Source: Bosea vestrisii
GTDB lineage: Bacteria; Pseudomonadota; Alphaproteobacteria; Rhizobiales; Beijerinckiaceae
Length of the DNA stretch: 64,000 nt
Assembly (NCBI RefSeq): GCF_030144325.1
Contig: NZ_CP126307.1
Coordinates: 4,058,001 to 4,122,000, forward strand
Direction: 5' to 3'
The notes below the pieces were generated by a model. The model did not search any database, was not told where the DNA came from, and worked only from the letters and a program-made list of their open reading frames with translations. Shown piece after piece: positions 55,685-64,000 of this stretch. Both the position numbers and the translations under genes were made by a program. The first letter of the stretch is position 1; each line of letters opens with the position of its first letter.

Positions 55685-56737
55685 ATGGCCGTGTCCCGTC
55701 CCCACAAGATCGCCATCCTCAGCTTCGCCCATTACCACGCGAACTTCTGGGCCGAGCAGTTCGCTCGTGAGCCCGACATTGCGCTCGCTTGCATTTGGGA
55801 CGACGACCCTGAACGCGGCCGCGAAGCCGCCGGCCGCTTTGCGACCCGCTATGAGCCGGATCTCGATGCGGCGCTTGCATCCTGCGAGGCGGTGGCGATC
55901 TGCTCGGAGACCAGCCGGCACGCCGAGCTCGCCATCCGGGCCGCAAGGGCCGACCGCGCCATCCTGTGCGAGAAGCCGCTGGCGACCAATCTGGCGGATG
56001 CCGACGCAATTCTGGCAGCGCTCCGCGAGACCGGGACGCTCTTCATGCAGAGCTTCCCGAAGCGCCTCGATCCGGCCTCCCAGGCGCTGCGCGAGGCCGT
56101 CGCGAGCGGGCAACTCGGGCGCATCCATCTCGTACGCATCCGGCACGGTCATCATTACGGGCTCGACGAAGCGTTTCGGCGAAACTGGTATGCCGACCCG
56201 GTGCTGGGCGGAGGCGGGGCGCTCATCGACGAGGGCGTACACGGCGCCGATCTGCTGTGCTGGCTGTTCGGTCTGCCTGAGAGCGTCGTCGCGACCACGT
56301 CCTCGGTGCTCCCCGGCCTCGCCGTCGAGGACGGAGCCACCGCGCTCTTCACCTATGCCGACGGCATGACGGCCGAGCTCACGGCCAGCATTGCCTTCGT
56401 CGCCGCAGACACCTCGATCGAGATCTACGGCACAGGCGGGACGATGCTGCTCTCGGCCGTCGATCTCGCCTCGCGCGACATCACGCACGGTGGCTTCCTG
56501 CGCAGTTTCATCGCGGGCGAGGAGCGGCAGTGGCAGGTCCATAATCTCGTGCCCCGCTTCAAGCAGGGCGAGTTCCATCACCAGAACGCCGCGGCCTTCG
56601 CCCGCTGCCTGCGCGAGGGCATAGCGCCACCGGCCACCGCCGAGGACGGGCGCCGCGCGCTACGCCTCATCATCAGCGCTTACGAGGCGGCGCGCACCGG
56701 CCGGCGCCAGCTCATCGCAGATCACGAGAAGGATTGA
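55685..56737 (+). CDS. Gfo/Idh/MocA family oxidoreductase
   Basis: A 350-residue NAD(P)-dependent oxidoreductase. The nucleotide-binding strand (KIAILSFAHYHANFWA) is unusual: the glycine-rich GxGxxG is replaced by SFAHYH. The catalytic ILCEKPLATN and GGGGALIDEGVHGADLL motifs are conserved. It follows the frameshifted paralogue by three bases and is part of the GntR-led operon. Confidence 0.87.
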   Translation: MAVSRPHKIAILSFAHYHANFWAEQFAREPDIALACIWDDDPERGREAAGRFATRYEPDLDAALASCEAVAICSETSRHAELAIRAARADRAILCEKPLATNLADADAILAALRETGTLFMQSFPKRLDPASQALREAVASGQLGRIHLVRIRHGHHYGLDEAFRRNWYADPVLGGGGALIDEGVHGADLLCWLFGLPESVVATTSSVLPGLAVEDGATALFTYADGMTAELTASIAFVAADTSIEIYGTGGTMLLSAVDLASRDITHGGFLRSFIAGEERQWQVHNLVPRFKQGEFHHQNAAAFARCLREGIAPPATAEDGRRALRLIISAYEAARTGRRQLIADHEKD

Positions 56738-56739
56738 GA

Positions 56740-57732
56740 ATGGGCCAAACCATCGACATCGTCATGATCGGCTGCGGGAATTTTTCCCGGCGCTACCATG
56801 TCCCGGCGATCGAGGCGGATGCCGATGCCGCGATCGTCGCGATCTACGATCCCGTCCCCAGCGACGGCACTCGCCAGCTTGCACTGGCGCAGGGGGCCGT
56901 CCTGGTCGCCGATCTCGATGACCTGCCGGCGACGTCGCGGCCGACCGTCGCCATCGTGACGACGCCGCACACGCTGCATTTCGAGCATGTCCGCTTCGCG
57001 CTGGCGCGTGGCTGGCACGTGCTCTGCGACAAGCCGTTCGTCATGCAGCTTGCGGAGGCCAAATCACTGGCCGCCGAGGCGAAAGAGCGGCAACTCATCA
57101 ATGCGGTCGCCTTCAATCGCCGCTTCGACCGCGGCTGCTTGCGCGCGCGGGCCGCCCTCGCCGCCGGCGAGATCGGCCAGCTCCGCTTTATCCAGACCAT
57201 CCAGCTCGGCTATGAGCGGGCAGGCTGGTTCCTCGATCCGGCGCTCGGAGGCGGTGGTCCCTATACCGGCCGTGCCAGCCATATGGCGGATTTGCTGCCA
57301 TGGCTCGTCGGACACACACCCGATCGTATCCGCAGCCGCTTGCGTGGCGATGGCGGCCCTCGCTCCGACCAGGGTGGCTTCATCGAATTGCGCTTCGGCG
57401 AACTCGAGGCGCAGCTCACCTGCATCGAGGAGGGCTGGCACATGTGGGACGAGGTTCGCCTCTTTGGTGACGACGGGCTGATCGAATTGCGCCGGCCACT
57501 CACCATCCCCTTGGGCTGGGAGTTCCGGATGACGCGTGAGCGCGGGCGCGCCTATGAACAGCTCGACGCAGACCAGGCGGTCGGCGCTGCCCTGGTCGAC
57601 TTCCTGCGCGCCGTGCGCGGGGGCGGCCGGCCCGAGTGCAGCTTCGCCGACGCCGCGCTGTCGGTCGAGATCGTCGAAGCCGCCTTCGCGTCCGCGCGAA
57701 GTGGCGAAGCCTGGCGGGAGTTGGGTCAATGA
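56740..57732 (+). CDS. Gfo/Idh/MocA family oxidoreductase
   Basis: A 330-residue oxidoreductase with the Rossmann motif IGCGNFSRRYH, the catalytic VLCDKPFVMQ (CDKP in place of CEKP) and GGGGPYTGRASHMADLL. ATG 56740 is chosen over TTG 56734, with AAGGA six bases ahead. Third of three neighbouring family members, so the operon may carry out successive oxidations or epimerisations of one cyclic or sugar-like substrate. Confidence 0.88.
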   Translation: MGQTIDIVMIGCGNFSRRYHVPAIEADADAAIVAIYDPVPSDGTRQLALAQGAVLVADLDDLPATSRPTVAIVTTPHTLHFEHVRFALARGWHVLCDKPFVMQLAEAKSLAAEAKERQLINAVAFNRRFDRGCLRARAALAAGEIGQLRFIQTIQLGYERAGWFLDPALGGGGPYTGRASHMADLLPWLVGHTPDRIRSRLRGDGGPRSDQGGFIELRFGELEAQLTCIEEGWHMWDEVRLFGDDGLIELRRPLTIPLGWEFRMTRERGRAYEQLDADQAVGAALVDFLRAVRGGGRPECSFADAALSVEIVEAAFASARSGEAWRELGQ

Positions 57733-58478
57733 GCGATCGAATTGCGATGGAGGTTCTGGAGATCGCGACGCCGGACGGCGCGATGGAAACCCGTATGTTC
57801 AAGCCGTCGGGCTCTGCTCGGCGCGGCGGCGTCATCCTCTATATGGACGCCTTTGGCCTGCGCCCGGAATTGGACGACATGTGCCGGCGCTATGCCGAGC
57901 AGGGCTATGTCGGCTTCCTTCCCGACCTGTTCCATCGCATAGGGTCACCCCGCTTTGCGCCGCCGCGGACAGCGGAGGAGCCGCTCGATCCGGGCATGCA
58001 TGCGGCCAACGATGCGACCAGTATCGAAGGCTCCCTGGTCGACACGGCCGCCGTTCTGCAATTTGCGGAAAGGCAGACGGAGCTCGCCGGCCTCCGCTTC
58101 GGGGCTGTCGGCCATTGCATGGGCGCGCGACATGCACTCGCGGCCGCGGCTCGGTTTGGCGAGCGGGTCAAGGCGGCTTCCTGCCTGCATGGCGGGCGAT
58201 TGGTGTGGGAGGGACCAAGCTCGCCACACCGCTTCATCCCCGAGGTCCGCGGAGCTCTCTATTTCGGCTTCGCCGCGAACGACATTACTTGTCCCGACGC
58301 CCACAAGGTGGTGATCGAGGGCACGATCGCCGCTTACGGCGCGAACGCTGTGACCGAGCATTTCGCCGCCCATCATGGCTGGACCTTCCCCGAACGCTGG
58401 TGCTTCGACGCCGGCGCCGCAAAAAGAGCGTGGGAGCAGACAATCGCGATGTTCGATCATCATGTCGCTCGCGAATGA
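57729..58478 (+). CDS. Dienelactone hydrolase family protein
   Basis: A 249-residue alpha/beta hydrolase. The nucleophile is C130 in VGHCMGARHA, the GxCxG pattern typical of dienelactone hydrolases, and the C-terminal HHGW carries the likely catalytic histidine. The start overlaps the previous stop by four bases (ATGA). It would open a lactone, perhaps one produced by the preceding dehydrogenases. Last gene of the GntR-led operon. Confidence 0.9.
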   Translation: MSDRIAMEVLEIATPDGAMETRMFKPSGSARRGGVILYMDAFGLRPELDDMCRRYAEQGYVGFLPDLFHRIGSPRFAPPRTAEEPLDPGMHAANDATSIEGSLVDTAAVLQFAERQTELAGLRFGAVGHCMGARHALAAAARFGERVKAASCLHGGRLVWEGPSSPHRFIPEVRGALYFGFAANDITCPDAHKVVIEGTIAAYGANAVTEHFAAHHGWTFPERWCFDAGAAKRAWEQTIAMFDHHVARE

Positions 58479-58526
58479 GAGATGACCTCGCGGCCCCGGC
58501 TTCTCCGCACGTCGCTCCGTGGCAGC

Positions 58527-59252
58527 TTAACGTGGGGCGATCGTCATGCCGCCGTCGGCCATGATGACCGCCCCCGTGATAAAGCTCGCTTCATGCGAGG
58601 CGAGGAAAGCAATCGCCGCAGCGATTTCATCCGGCCTACCAAGACGACCGATCACCTGGCGCTCCGCCATTGCCGTCATGCGCTCCTCGCGATCGACACC
58701 ATCACCGGCGAGGCGGGCGATCCAGGGCGTGTCGACGGTGCCGGGACAGAGGCAATTCACCCGTACCCTTCCAGCGAGCTCGACCGCGAGCGAGCGCGTC
58801 AGGCCGAGCACCGCCGATTTCGAGGCGCAATAGGCGGCTCGTTCGGCAAAGCCGAGATGGGCTGCGACAGAGGCGAGGTTGACGATGCTGGCCCCGGCCG
58901 ACAGCAGCGGCAGCGCCGCCTTCGCCATCAGCATCTGCGCGGTGACGTTGACGGCGAAGACGCGGTTCCAATGGGCCACCGTGAGCTCGGCCAAGGCGCC
59001 TTCGCCCGGTATGCCGGCATTGTTGACGAGCACGTCGCAGCGGCTGCGCCTTGCGAAGAAGTCGACCACGGCGCCTGCATCGGTGATGTCGAAGGCATGC
59101 CAGGACAGGCGTTCCGTATCGCCTTCGCCTGCCGGCGGCTCCACATCGATCGCAGCGACGCGGGCGCCTTCAGCGAGGAAGCGCGCGACCGCTGCCCGCC
59201 CGATGCCACGGCCGGCACCGGTCACGACCACCTCATGATCCCGGAAACGCAT
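58527..59252 (-). CDS. Short-chain dehydrogenase/reductase
   Basis: A 241-residue classical SDR: TGAGRGIG nucleotide motif, NNAG near residue 78, active-site YCASK and C-terminal FITGAVIMADGGM. The start ATG 59252 was taken over a longer frame that overlaps the enolase-superfamily gene. Convergent with the dienelactone hydrolase and last gene of the minus-strand sugar operon. Probably oxidises a sugar or sugar acid. Confidence 0.9.
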   Translation of the reverse strand: MRFRDHEVVVTGAGRGIGRAAVARFLAEGARVAAIDVEPPAGEGDTERLSWHAFDITDAGAVVDFFARRSRCDVLVNNAGIPGEGALAELTVAHWNRVFAVNVTAQMLMAKAALPLLSAGASIVNLASVAAHLGFAERAAYCASKSAVLGLTRSLAVELAGRVRVNCLCPGTVDTPWIARLAGDGVDREERMTAMAERQVIGRLGRPDEIAAAIAFLASHEASFITGAVIMADGGMTIAPR

Positions 59253-59263
59253 TGCGGTTTCTT

Positions 59264-60436
59264 TCAGTATTTCGGCTTCTCGGCGAACCAGCCGGGCCGG
59301 TCGGGATCGAGATAGGCGCCGATCACCTTGCTGCTGACGAAACGCTCCAGCGCATCGAGATCGGGCACGACGCCGAGACCGGGCTCCTGCGGGACGCGCA
59401 GGCGGCCGTCGCGGATCGCGAAAGGCTCGGTGACGATGTCGGCGCTGTGGTAATAATACTCGGTGTCGATCGCGATATTCATGTTCGGGATCGAGGCGGC
59501 GAGGTGCAAGTAAGCGGCTTGTGACAGGCCGAGCTCGCCACCCGAATGCAGCGTCACCGGAATGCCAGCGGCTTCGGCTATGCCTGCGGCCTTGACGCAT
59601 TGCCAGATGCCACCCTCCTCGTGCGGGTCGAGCAGGATCACATCGGCAGCGCCGGCGCGCACGATGTTGCCGACGTCGCCGAGCGTATAGGCGCCCTCGT
59701 CGATCGCGATCGGCACCGTTTGCGCCTGGCGCAGTTCGGCATGGCCGGCGATGTCGTGCAGGACGAGCGGCTGCTCGACATAGGCGAGGTCGAGCCCCTT
59801 GAGCTTTTCGAGCTGGCGTCGGGCCGTGCCCGGCGACCAGGCGCCATTGACGTCGGCGCGCAAGGGGGCGTCGCCGACGACCTGGCGCACGCCCTCCATC
59901 AGGGCGATATCGCTCCGCTCGTCATGGCCGATCTTGACCTTGAAGGTGGTGTAACCCTCGTCGCGGAAGCGTGCGGCGGTCTCGGCGCAAGGCTTGGGAT
60001 CGGCAACGAAGAGATAGGCCGCGAGCTCGATCTCCCGCCGATAGGCGCCGCCGAGCAAGGCGTGCAGCGGCAGGCGCGCATGCTTGCCGAGCGCATCCCA
60101 CATCGCCATCTCGACCGCAGCGAGCGCCATCACCACGGCGCGCTCGTGGTGATAATAGCCGGCACCGAGCACATGCCGGTGCAGGCGCTCGACATCGGCG
60201 ACGCTCCGGCCAAGCGCGAGCGGGAGCACGACCCTCTCCAGCACGACCGGGACGAAATCGAGCAGCGCGATCGTCTCGCCATAGCCCTTGAGGCCGGAGG
60301 CGGTCGTCACCTCGACGATCAGCCGGGTCGAGCCGGCGCGCTTGCCGGAGCCCCAGACGATCGGGCTGTCGAAGGGGATATAGACCAGCCAGTGCCGGGT
60401 CGCGGTGATGGTGAGCGGGTTGTCGGGAAGTGCCAT
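59264..60436 (-). CDS. Enolase-superfamily enzyme (muconate-cycloisomerase-like subgroup)
   Basis: A 390-residue enolase-superfamily protein. The KxK motif is in FKVKIGHD, metal ligands are in LRADVNGAW, YVEQPL and IAIDEGAY, and LHSGGELG lies in the C-terminal barrel. The KxK type points to dehydration, racemisation or cycloisomerisation of an acid. Start ATG 60436 is preferred to TTG 60448. Between two SDR genes and near a sugar importer, a sugar-acid dehydratase role is plausible. Confidence 0.87.
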   Translation of the reverse strand: MALPDNPLTITATRHWLVYIPFDSPIVWGSGKRAGSTRLIVEVTTASGLKGYGETIALLDFVPVVLERVVLPLALGRSVADVERLHRHVLGAGYYHHERAVVMALAAVEMAMWDALGKHARLPLHALLGGAYRREIELAAYLFVADPKPCAETAARFRDEGYTTFKVKIGHDERSDIALMEGVRQVVGDAPLRADVNGAWSPGTARRQLEKLKGLDLAYVEQPLVLHDIAGHAELRQAQTVPIAIDEGAYTLGDVGNIVRAGAADVILLDPHEEGGIWQCVKAAGIAEAAGIPVTLHSGGELGLSQAAYLHLAASIPNMNIAIDTEYYYHSADIVTEPFAIRDGRLRVPQEPGLGVVPDLDALERFVSSKVIGAYLDPDRPGWFAEKPKY

Positions 60437-60444
60437 GGCGGCTT

Positions 60445-61185
60445 TCAATCCATGTAGAGGCCGCCGTTCACGTTCACCACCTCGCCGGTGATGTAGCTCG
60501 AACGCGACGACGACAGGAAAAGCAGGAGATCGGCGATCTCGTCGGTCTCGGCCATGCGGCCCAGGGGAACGAAATCGGTGACGCGCTTGAGCTGCTCGGG
60601 CGTCAGTGCCTTGATCAGCTCGGTCGCGACCGGTCCGGGCGCCACCGCATTGACACGCACCCCGACCTTGGCCGCCTCGATGGCGAGCGCCCGGGTGAAG
60701 CCGATGACGCCGGCCTTGGAGGTCGAATAGGAGGTGTTGTCGCCGAACAATGTGCCGCGCTTGCCGGCAAAGGAGGCGAGCGAGACGATCGTGCCCCTGC
60801 TCTCGGCGAGAGCCGGCATCGCCGCCCGCGATAGCAGGTAGACAGCGTCGAGGTTGACAGAAAGGACGCGGCGCCAGGACTCCGGGGTCGTCTTGGCGAT
60901 CGGCGCCGGCTCGCTGATGCCGGCATTGTTGACGAGCACGTCGAGTCGGCCGAAGGCCGACAGCGTCGCGTCCAGCACCCGGTCGGCAGCGCCGCCCTCG
61001 GTGAGGTCGGCCGCGACCGTCCGCGAACCCGGTACCGAGGCGGCCGCCGCTGTGAGAGTGGTTTCGTCGCGGTCGGCGAGCATCACCAGCGCGCCCTCGG
61101 CGGCAAAGCGCTGCGCGCTCGTCAGGCCGATGCCCCTGGCCGCGCCGGTCACCAGCACGACCTTGCCGTTCAGTCCGAGATCCAT
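60445..61185 (-). CDS. Short-chain dehydrogenase/reductase
   Basis: A 246-residue classical SDR: TGAARGIG nucleotide motif, VNNAG, active-site YSTSK, and C-terminal YITGEVVNVNGG. The start is probably ATG 61185 with GGAG close by; GTG 61197 is an alternative. It sits between the MalG-type permease and the enolase-superfamily gene and likely acts on the imported sugar. Confidence 0.9.
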   Translation of the reverse strand: MDLGLNGKVVLVTGAARGIGLTSAQRFAAEGALVMLADRDETTLTAAAASVPGSRTVAADLTEGGAADRVLDATLSAFGRLDVLVNNAGISEPAPIAKTTPESWRRVLSVNLDAVYLLSRAAMPALAESRGTIVSLASFAGKRGTLFGDNTSYSTSKAGVIGFTRALAIEAAKVGVRVNAVAPGPVATELIKALTPEQLKRVTDFVPLGRMAETDEIADLLLFLSSSRSSYITGEVVNVNGGLYMD

Positions 61186-61206
61186 GGCTCCGCTCACTCC
61201 CCGCGG

Positions 61207-62046
61207 TTACTTGACCGCGCCCTGCGTCAGGCCGGCGATGAACTGGCGCTGCATGATCAGGAAGGCGCCGATGATCGGCACGCTCGACAGCACCGAGGCC
61301 GCCATCAGCATCCCGTATTCGGGCAGCTGGTCGCTCTTCAGCGTCGCGACGCCGACCGGCAGGGTCAGCATCTCGTCGGTCCGCATCATCACCAACGGCC
61401 AGATGTAGCTGTTCCAGGAGGCGATGAAGATCAGCACGCCGACGGTGCCGAGCGCCGGGCGCAGCAGCGGCAGCACGACGCTCCAGTACAGGCGGAATTC
61501 GCCCGCGCCGTCGATGCGGCCGGCATCAAGCAGCTCGTTCGGGATCGCCACCGCATATTGCCGCATCAGGAAGATGCCGAAGGCATTGGCGGCGAAGGGC
61601 AGGATCAGCACGATATAGGTGTCGAGCAGCCCGAGCCGGGCCAGCCAACCGAAGAGCGGGATCACTGTGGTGAAGGCCGGGATCGAGACCGAGGCGATCA
61701 CGACCCAGAACATCACCGTCTTGCCCGGGAAGTCGAACTTGGCGAAGGCGTAGCCGCCGAGCGAGCAGAACAGCAGCCCGAGCGCCGTGCTGGCGAGCGC
61801 GACCACCAGGCTGTTCGCCATCCAGCGCAGATAGAGCGTCTTCGCCAGGAGATCGTCGAAATTCTCGAGCGACCAGCGGCGTGGCCAGACATCGCCGGCG
61901 AAGATGTCGGCTCGCGATTTGAAGGCGGAGAGCACCGCCCAGAGCACCGGCGTCATCGCCAGCGCGAGCACGAGAAGCACGACAAGGGTTCCGAGATAGG
62001 CGGCGAGGCTGGGCGCCGGCTGCTCGGCCTGAGACGGACCGCTCAT
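61207..62046 (-). CDS. Sugar ABC transporter permease (MalG/CUT1 type)
   Basis: A 279-residue permease with six hydrophobic segments and the EAA loop LLDAGRIDGAGEFRLYWSVVLPLLRPAL. It overlaps the preceding permease gene by four bases. The C terminus MQRQFIAGLTQGAVK is very typical of MalG-type permeases. Confidence 0.93.
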   Translation of the reverse strand: MSGPSQAEQPAPSLAAYLGTLVVLLVLALAMTPVLWAVLSAFKSRADIFAGDVWPRRWSLENFDDLLAKTLYLRWMANSLVVALASTALGLLFCSLGGYAFAKFDFPGKTVMFWVVIASVSIPAFTTVIPLFGWLARLGLLDTYIVLILPFAANAFGIFLMRQYAVAIPNELLDAGRIDGAGEFRLYWSVVLPLLRPALGTVGVLIFIASWNSYIWPLVMMRTDEMLTLPVGVATLKSDQLPEYGMLMAASVLSSVPIIGAFLIMQRQFIAGLTQGAVK

Positions 62047-62957
62047 GCGACCTCCCGTCCGGAGAGAAGCTTCTGGACGATCGCAATCGCGACGATCATC
62101 AGCGTCAGCACATAGGAGACCGCCGCCGCGTAGCCGAGTTCGACGTATTGGAAGCCGGCCTGGTAGAGGTAGATCACGATGGTCAGCGTTGAGTCGGCCG
62201 GGCCGCCCTTGGTCAGCACCCAGGGCTCATCGAAGAGCTCGAGCGCCCAGATTGTCGACATGATCACGCCGAACAGGATGACCGGCTTGAGCAGCGGCAG
62301 CGTCACATGGCGTGTCACCTGCCACGGGCTGCAGCCGTCGAGGCGCGCGGCTTCCTTGACGTCGCCGGGAATGCCCTGCAGGCCGGCGAAATAGATCACG
62401 GCGTAATAGCCGAGCGCCCGCCAGACGCGCAGGATGATGATCGCCCAGATGGAAAAGCGCGGATCGCCGAGCCAATCGATCTCGCCGAGCCCGAGACCCT
62501 TCTGCACGATGTTGAGCAGGCCGACGCCCTTGGCGAAAATCATCTCGAAGATCACCGCCGCGACGACCAGGCTGATCGTCACCGGCAGGAAGAAGCCGAC
62601 CTTGACCGCGTTCTTGAAGCGCAGCCACAGGCTGTCGAGGCAGAGCGCCAGCGCCAGCGCCGAGAGGTTCAGGATCGTCACATAGACGACGCCGTAGAAC
62701 AGCGTGTTCTTGAGCGCCACCCAGAAGCGCGGATCGGCGAAGAGCTTGGTGTAATTGGCGAAGCCGATGAAGCGCGGCGAGGCAAAGCCGCGCCAGTCGG
62801 TGAAGGAATAGATCAGCGAAGCGATGATCGGCCCGAGCCAGAAGGCGATGAAGGTCAGGAAGAAGGGCGCGAGGAAGAGATAGGGCGTCAGCCCGCGACG
62901 CAGCCGCGGCCAGAGCACTCTCCCGCCGGCTCTCCTCGCTGCGGTCGTCGCGCTCAT
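62043..62957 (-). CDS. Sugar ABC transporter permease (MalF/CUT1 type)
   Basis: A 304-residue permease. The N-terminal membrane segment is YLFLAPFFLTFIAFWLGPIIASLIYSFTDW, and the EAA loop reads KEAARLDGCSPWQVTRHVTLPLLKPVI. It overlaps the binding-protein gene by four bases and the second permease gene by four, so the three are co-translated. Confidence 0.93.
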   Translation of the reverse strand: MSATTAARRAGGRVLWPRLRRGLTPYLFLAPFFLTFIAFWLGPIIASLIYSFTDWRGFASPRFIGFANYTKLFADPRFWVALKNTLFYGVVYVTILNLSALALALCLDSLWLRFKNAVKVGFFLPVTISLVVAAVIFEMIFAKGVGLLNIVQKGLGLGEIDWLGDPRFSIWAIIILRVWRALGYYAVIYFAGLQGIPGDVKEAARLDGCSPWQVTRHVTLPLLKPVILFGVIMSTIWALELFDEPWVLTKGGPADSTLTIVIYLYQAGFQYVELGYAAAVSYVLTLMIVAIAIVQKLLSGREVA

Positions 62958-64000
62958 CGGCCGAGCTGGCCTGTGAGCTGCTTTTCGATCTCGGCCCAGG
63001 CCTCGGCCGGCGATGTCTTGCCGCCGAACATCAGATCGAGCGCGTTGCCGATGATCACCTCGGCCTTAGCCCAGTCGAAGTAGTTGAAGCCGTTGAGTGT
63101 GCGATCCTTCAGCCCGGCCTCGTAGATCGACTGGCCGGACAGATAATCCTCGCCCTTGAGCAGTTCAGGCGAGCGCAGCGCCGGCGCGAAGGCCGGAACA
63201 AGATGGCCTTCCTGCCAGATCTTCACCTGGGTCAATTCATTGGCGCCGATGAACATCGCCCATTTCAGCGCGGCCTCCTTGTTGCGGGAGACTTTCGGGA
63301 TGGCGAGCACATTGCCGCCCCAGGCCCCGGTCGTCGCCGGCTGGTCCTTGCCCCATTTCGGCCAGGGCATGACCCGCCATTTGCCAGCGTGCTCCGGGGC
63401 CTCCTTCTGCAGGCGGAAGACGGCCCAGGCCGGCACGGCATAGCCGGCGATCTTCGACTCCTTGATCGCCTGGAAGAACTCCGGCGCGTTGTTGCGCGAC
63501 TCGAAGACGATCTTCTCTTTGCGGGCGAGGTCGAAATAGAATTGCAGCGTCTCGCGCGCGAGCTTGTTGTCGCGGATCACCTTGCCGTCGGCGCCGAAGA
63601 TCTGCGCATCGCGCGACTGCAGGTACTGCACCAGGTTGGCGACGCCCGGCACGCCGCTCGGGCTCGAGACATGGCCGATGAAGATGCCCTTGGCGGCGAG
63701 GATCCGCCCGGCCGCCACCACATCCTCCCAGGTTTCGAGCGGTGCCTTGATGCCGTTCGCCTCGAAGATGTCCGCCCGATAGAAATAGACGGCCGGGTTC
63801 TGGTCATAGGGGACGGCGAAGGTCTTGCCGCCGGTTCCGAGCGAGGCATAGACGCTGGTGGGGAAACTATCCTTGAGCGGCGCCATCGCCGCGGTGGTGT
63901 CGAGCAGCCCGCCCGTCGGCAGATAGCCATCGAACCGGCGCTGCAGGATCAGCGCGACGTCGGGGCCGCCGGCGCCCGCCGCCAGCGCGACCAGGAACTT
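62954..64000 (-). CDS. Sugar ABC transporter substrate-binding protein (5' partial)
   Basis: C-terminal 348 residues of an SBP_bac_1 periplasmic protein; the start and signal peptide lie beyond the window. The frame is open from base 64000 (KFLVALAAGAGGPDVALILQRRF). Typical stretches are FAVPYDQNPAVYFYRADIFEANGIKAPLETWEDVVAAGR and YAVPAWAVFRLQKE. First visible gene of the minus-strand operon with two permeases and three enzymes; no ATPase is seen in the window. Confidence 0.92.
   Translation of the reverse strand, partial: KFLVALAAGAGGPDVALILQRRFDGYLPTGGLLDTTAAMAPLKDSFPTSVYASLGTGGKTFAVPYDQNPAVYFYRADIFEANGIKAPLETWEDVVAAGRILAAKGIFIGHVSSPSGVPGVANLVQYLQSRDAQIFGADGKVIRDNKLARETLQFYFDLARKEKIVFESRNNAPEFFQAIKESKIAGYAVPAWAVFRLQKEAPEHAGKWRVMPWPKWGKDQPATTGAWGGNVLAIPKVSRNKEAALKWAMFIGANELTQVKIWQEGHLVPAFAPALRSPELLKGEDYLSGQSIYEAGLKDRTLNGFNYFDWAKAEVIIGNALDLMFGGKTSPAEAWAEIEKQLTGQLGR

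Overview
The window is GC-rich, densely coded bacterial chromosome, almost all ABC/TRAP transport and small-molecule catabolism with local regulators. Gene content (ChvE/GguAB-type sugar uptake, many amino-acid ABC systems, D-hydantoinase with D-carbamoylase, Tat-type binding proteins) points to an alphaproteobacterium of the Hyphomicrobiales (Rhizobiales), perhaps Bosea-like; that placement is inference. No rRNA, tRNA, CRISPR array, phage or intact insertion sequence was seen.

Layout. 1-4723: a polar amino-acid ABC importer (5' end outside the window) with a Gfo/Idh/MocA oxidoreductase and an AroE-like dehydrogenase. 4789-8537: a two-gene SbcD/YhaO-like nuclease and YhaN-like ATPase module. 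8538-9337: a remnant of a DUF2955 membrane protein, then an AT-rich promoter region. 9338-17516: a peptide/oligosaccharide-type ABC importer with two damaged ATPase genes, a GH51 arabinofuranosidase and an ArsR-like regulator, probably for arabinose-containing oligosaccharides. 17722-23374: chvE-gguA-gguB sugar importer, a FadR-type regulator and a uronate-dehydrogenase-like enzyme.

23658-39461 is the most distinctive part: a hydantoin catabolism island. It holds a D-carbamoylase, a D-hydantoinase, an NHL-repeat protein, an amino-acid ABC importer, a LysR regulator and an eight-gene operon (DUF917 protein, dihydroorotase-like amidohydrolase, M20 carbamoylase, flavin reductase-like protein, hydantoin racemase-like protein, FAD dehydrogenase, DapA-like protein, atypical SDR). 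A shared 15-bp motif lies before the D-carbamoylase and the operon, and a weaker match lies before the importer, suggesting one LysR regulon.

40044-44812: a TRAP transporter, FadR-type regulator and enolase-superfamily dehydratase, with a promoter-embedded palindrome. 45103-58478: a CUT1-type ABC importer without its own ATPase, then a GntR/UTRA regulator heading a long operon with a DUF3604-like protein, a TauABC/SsuABC-like importer, three Gfo/Idh/MocA oxidoreductases and a dienelactone hydrolase. The same operator-like palindrome precedes both the importer and the regulator. 58527-64000 (minus strand): a second CUT1 importer without ATPase plus two SDRs and an enolase-superfamily enzyme.

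Seven otherwise well-conserved genes are frameshifted. Six of these can be restored by one base, five of them in short G or C runs. This looks more like uncorrected sequencing errors than gene decay, except for one ATPase that also lacks its Q-loop segment.
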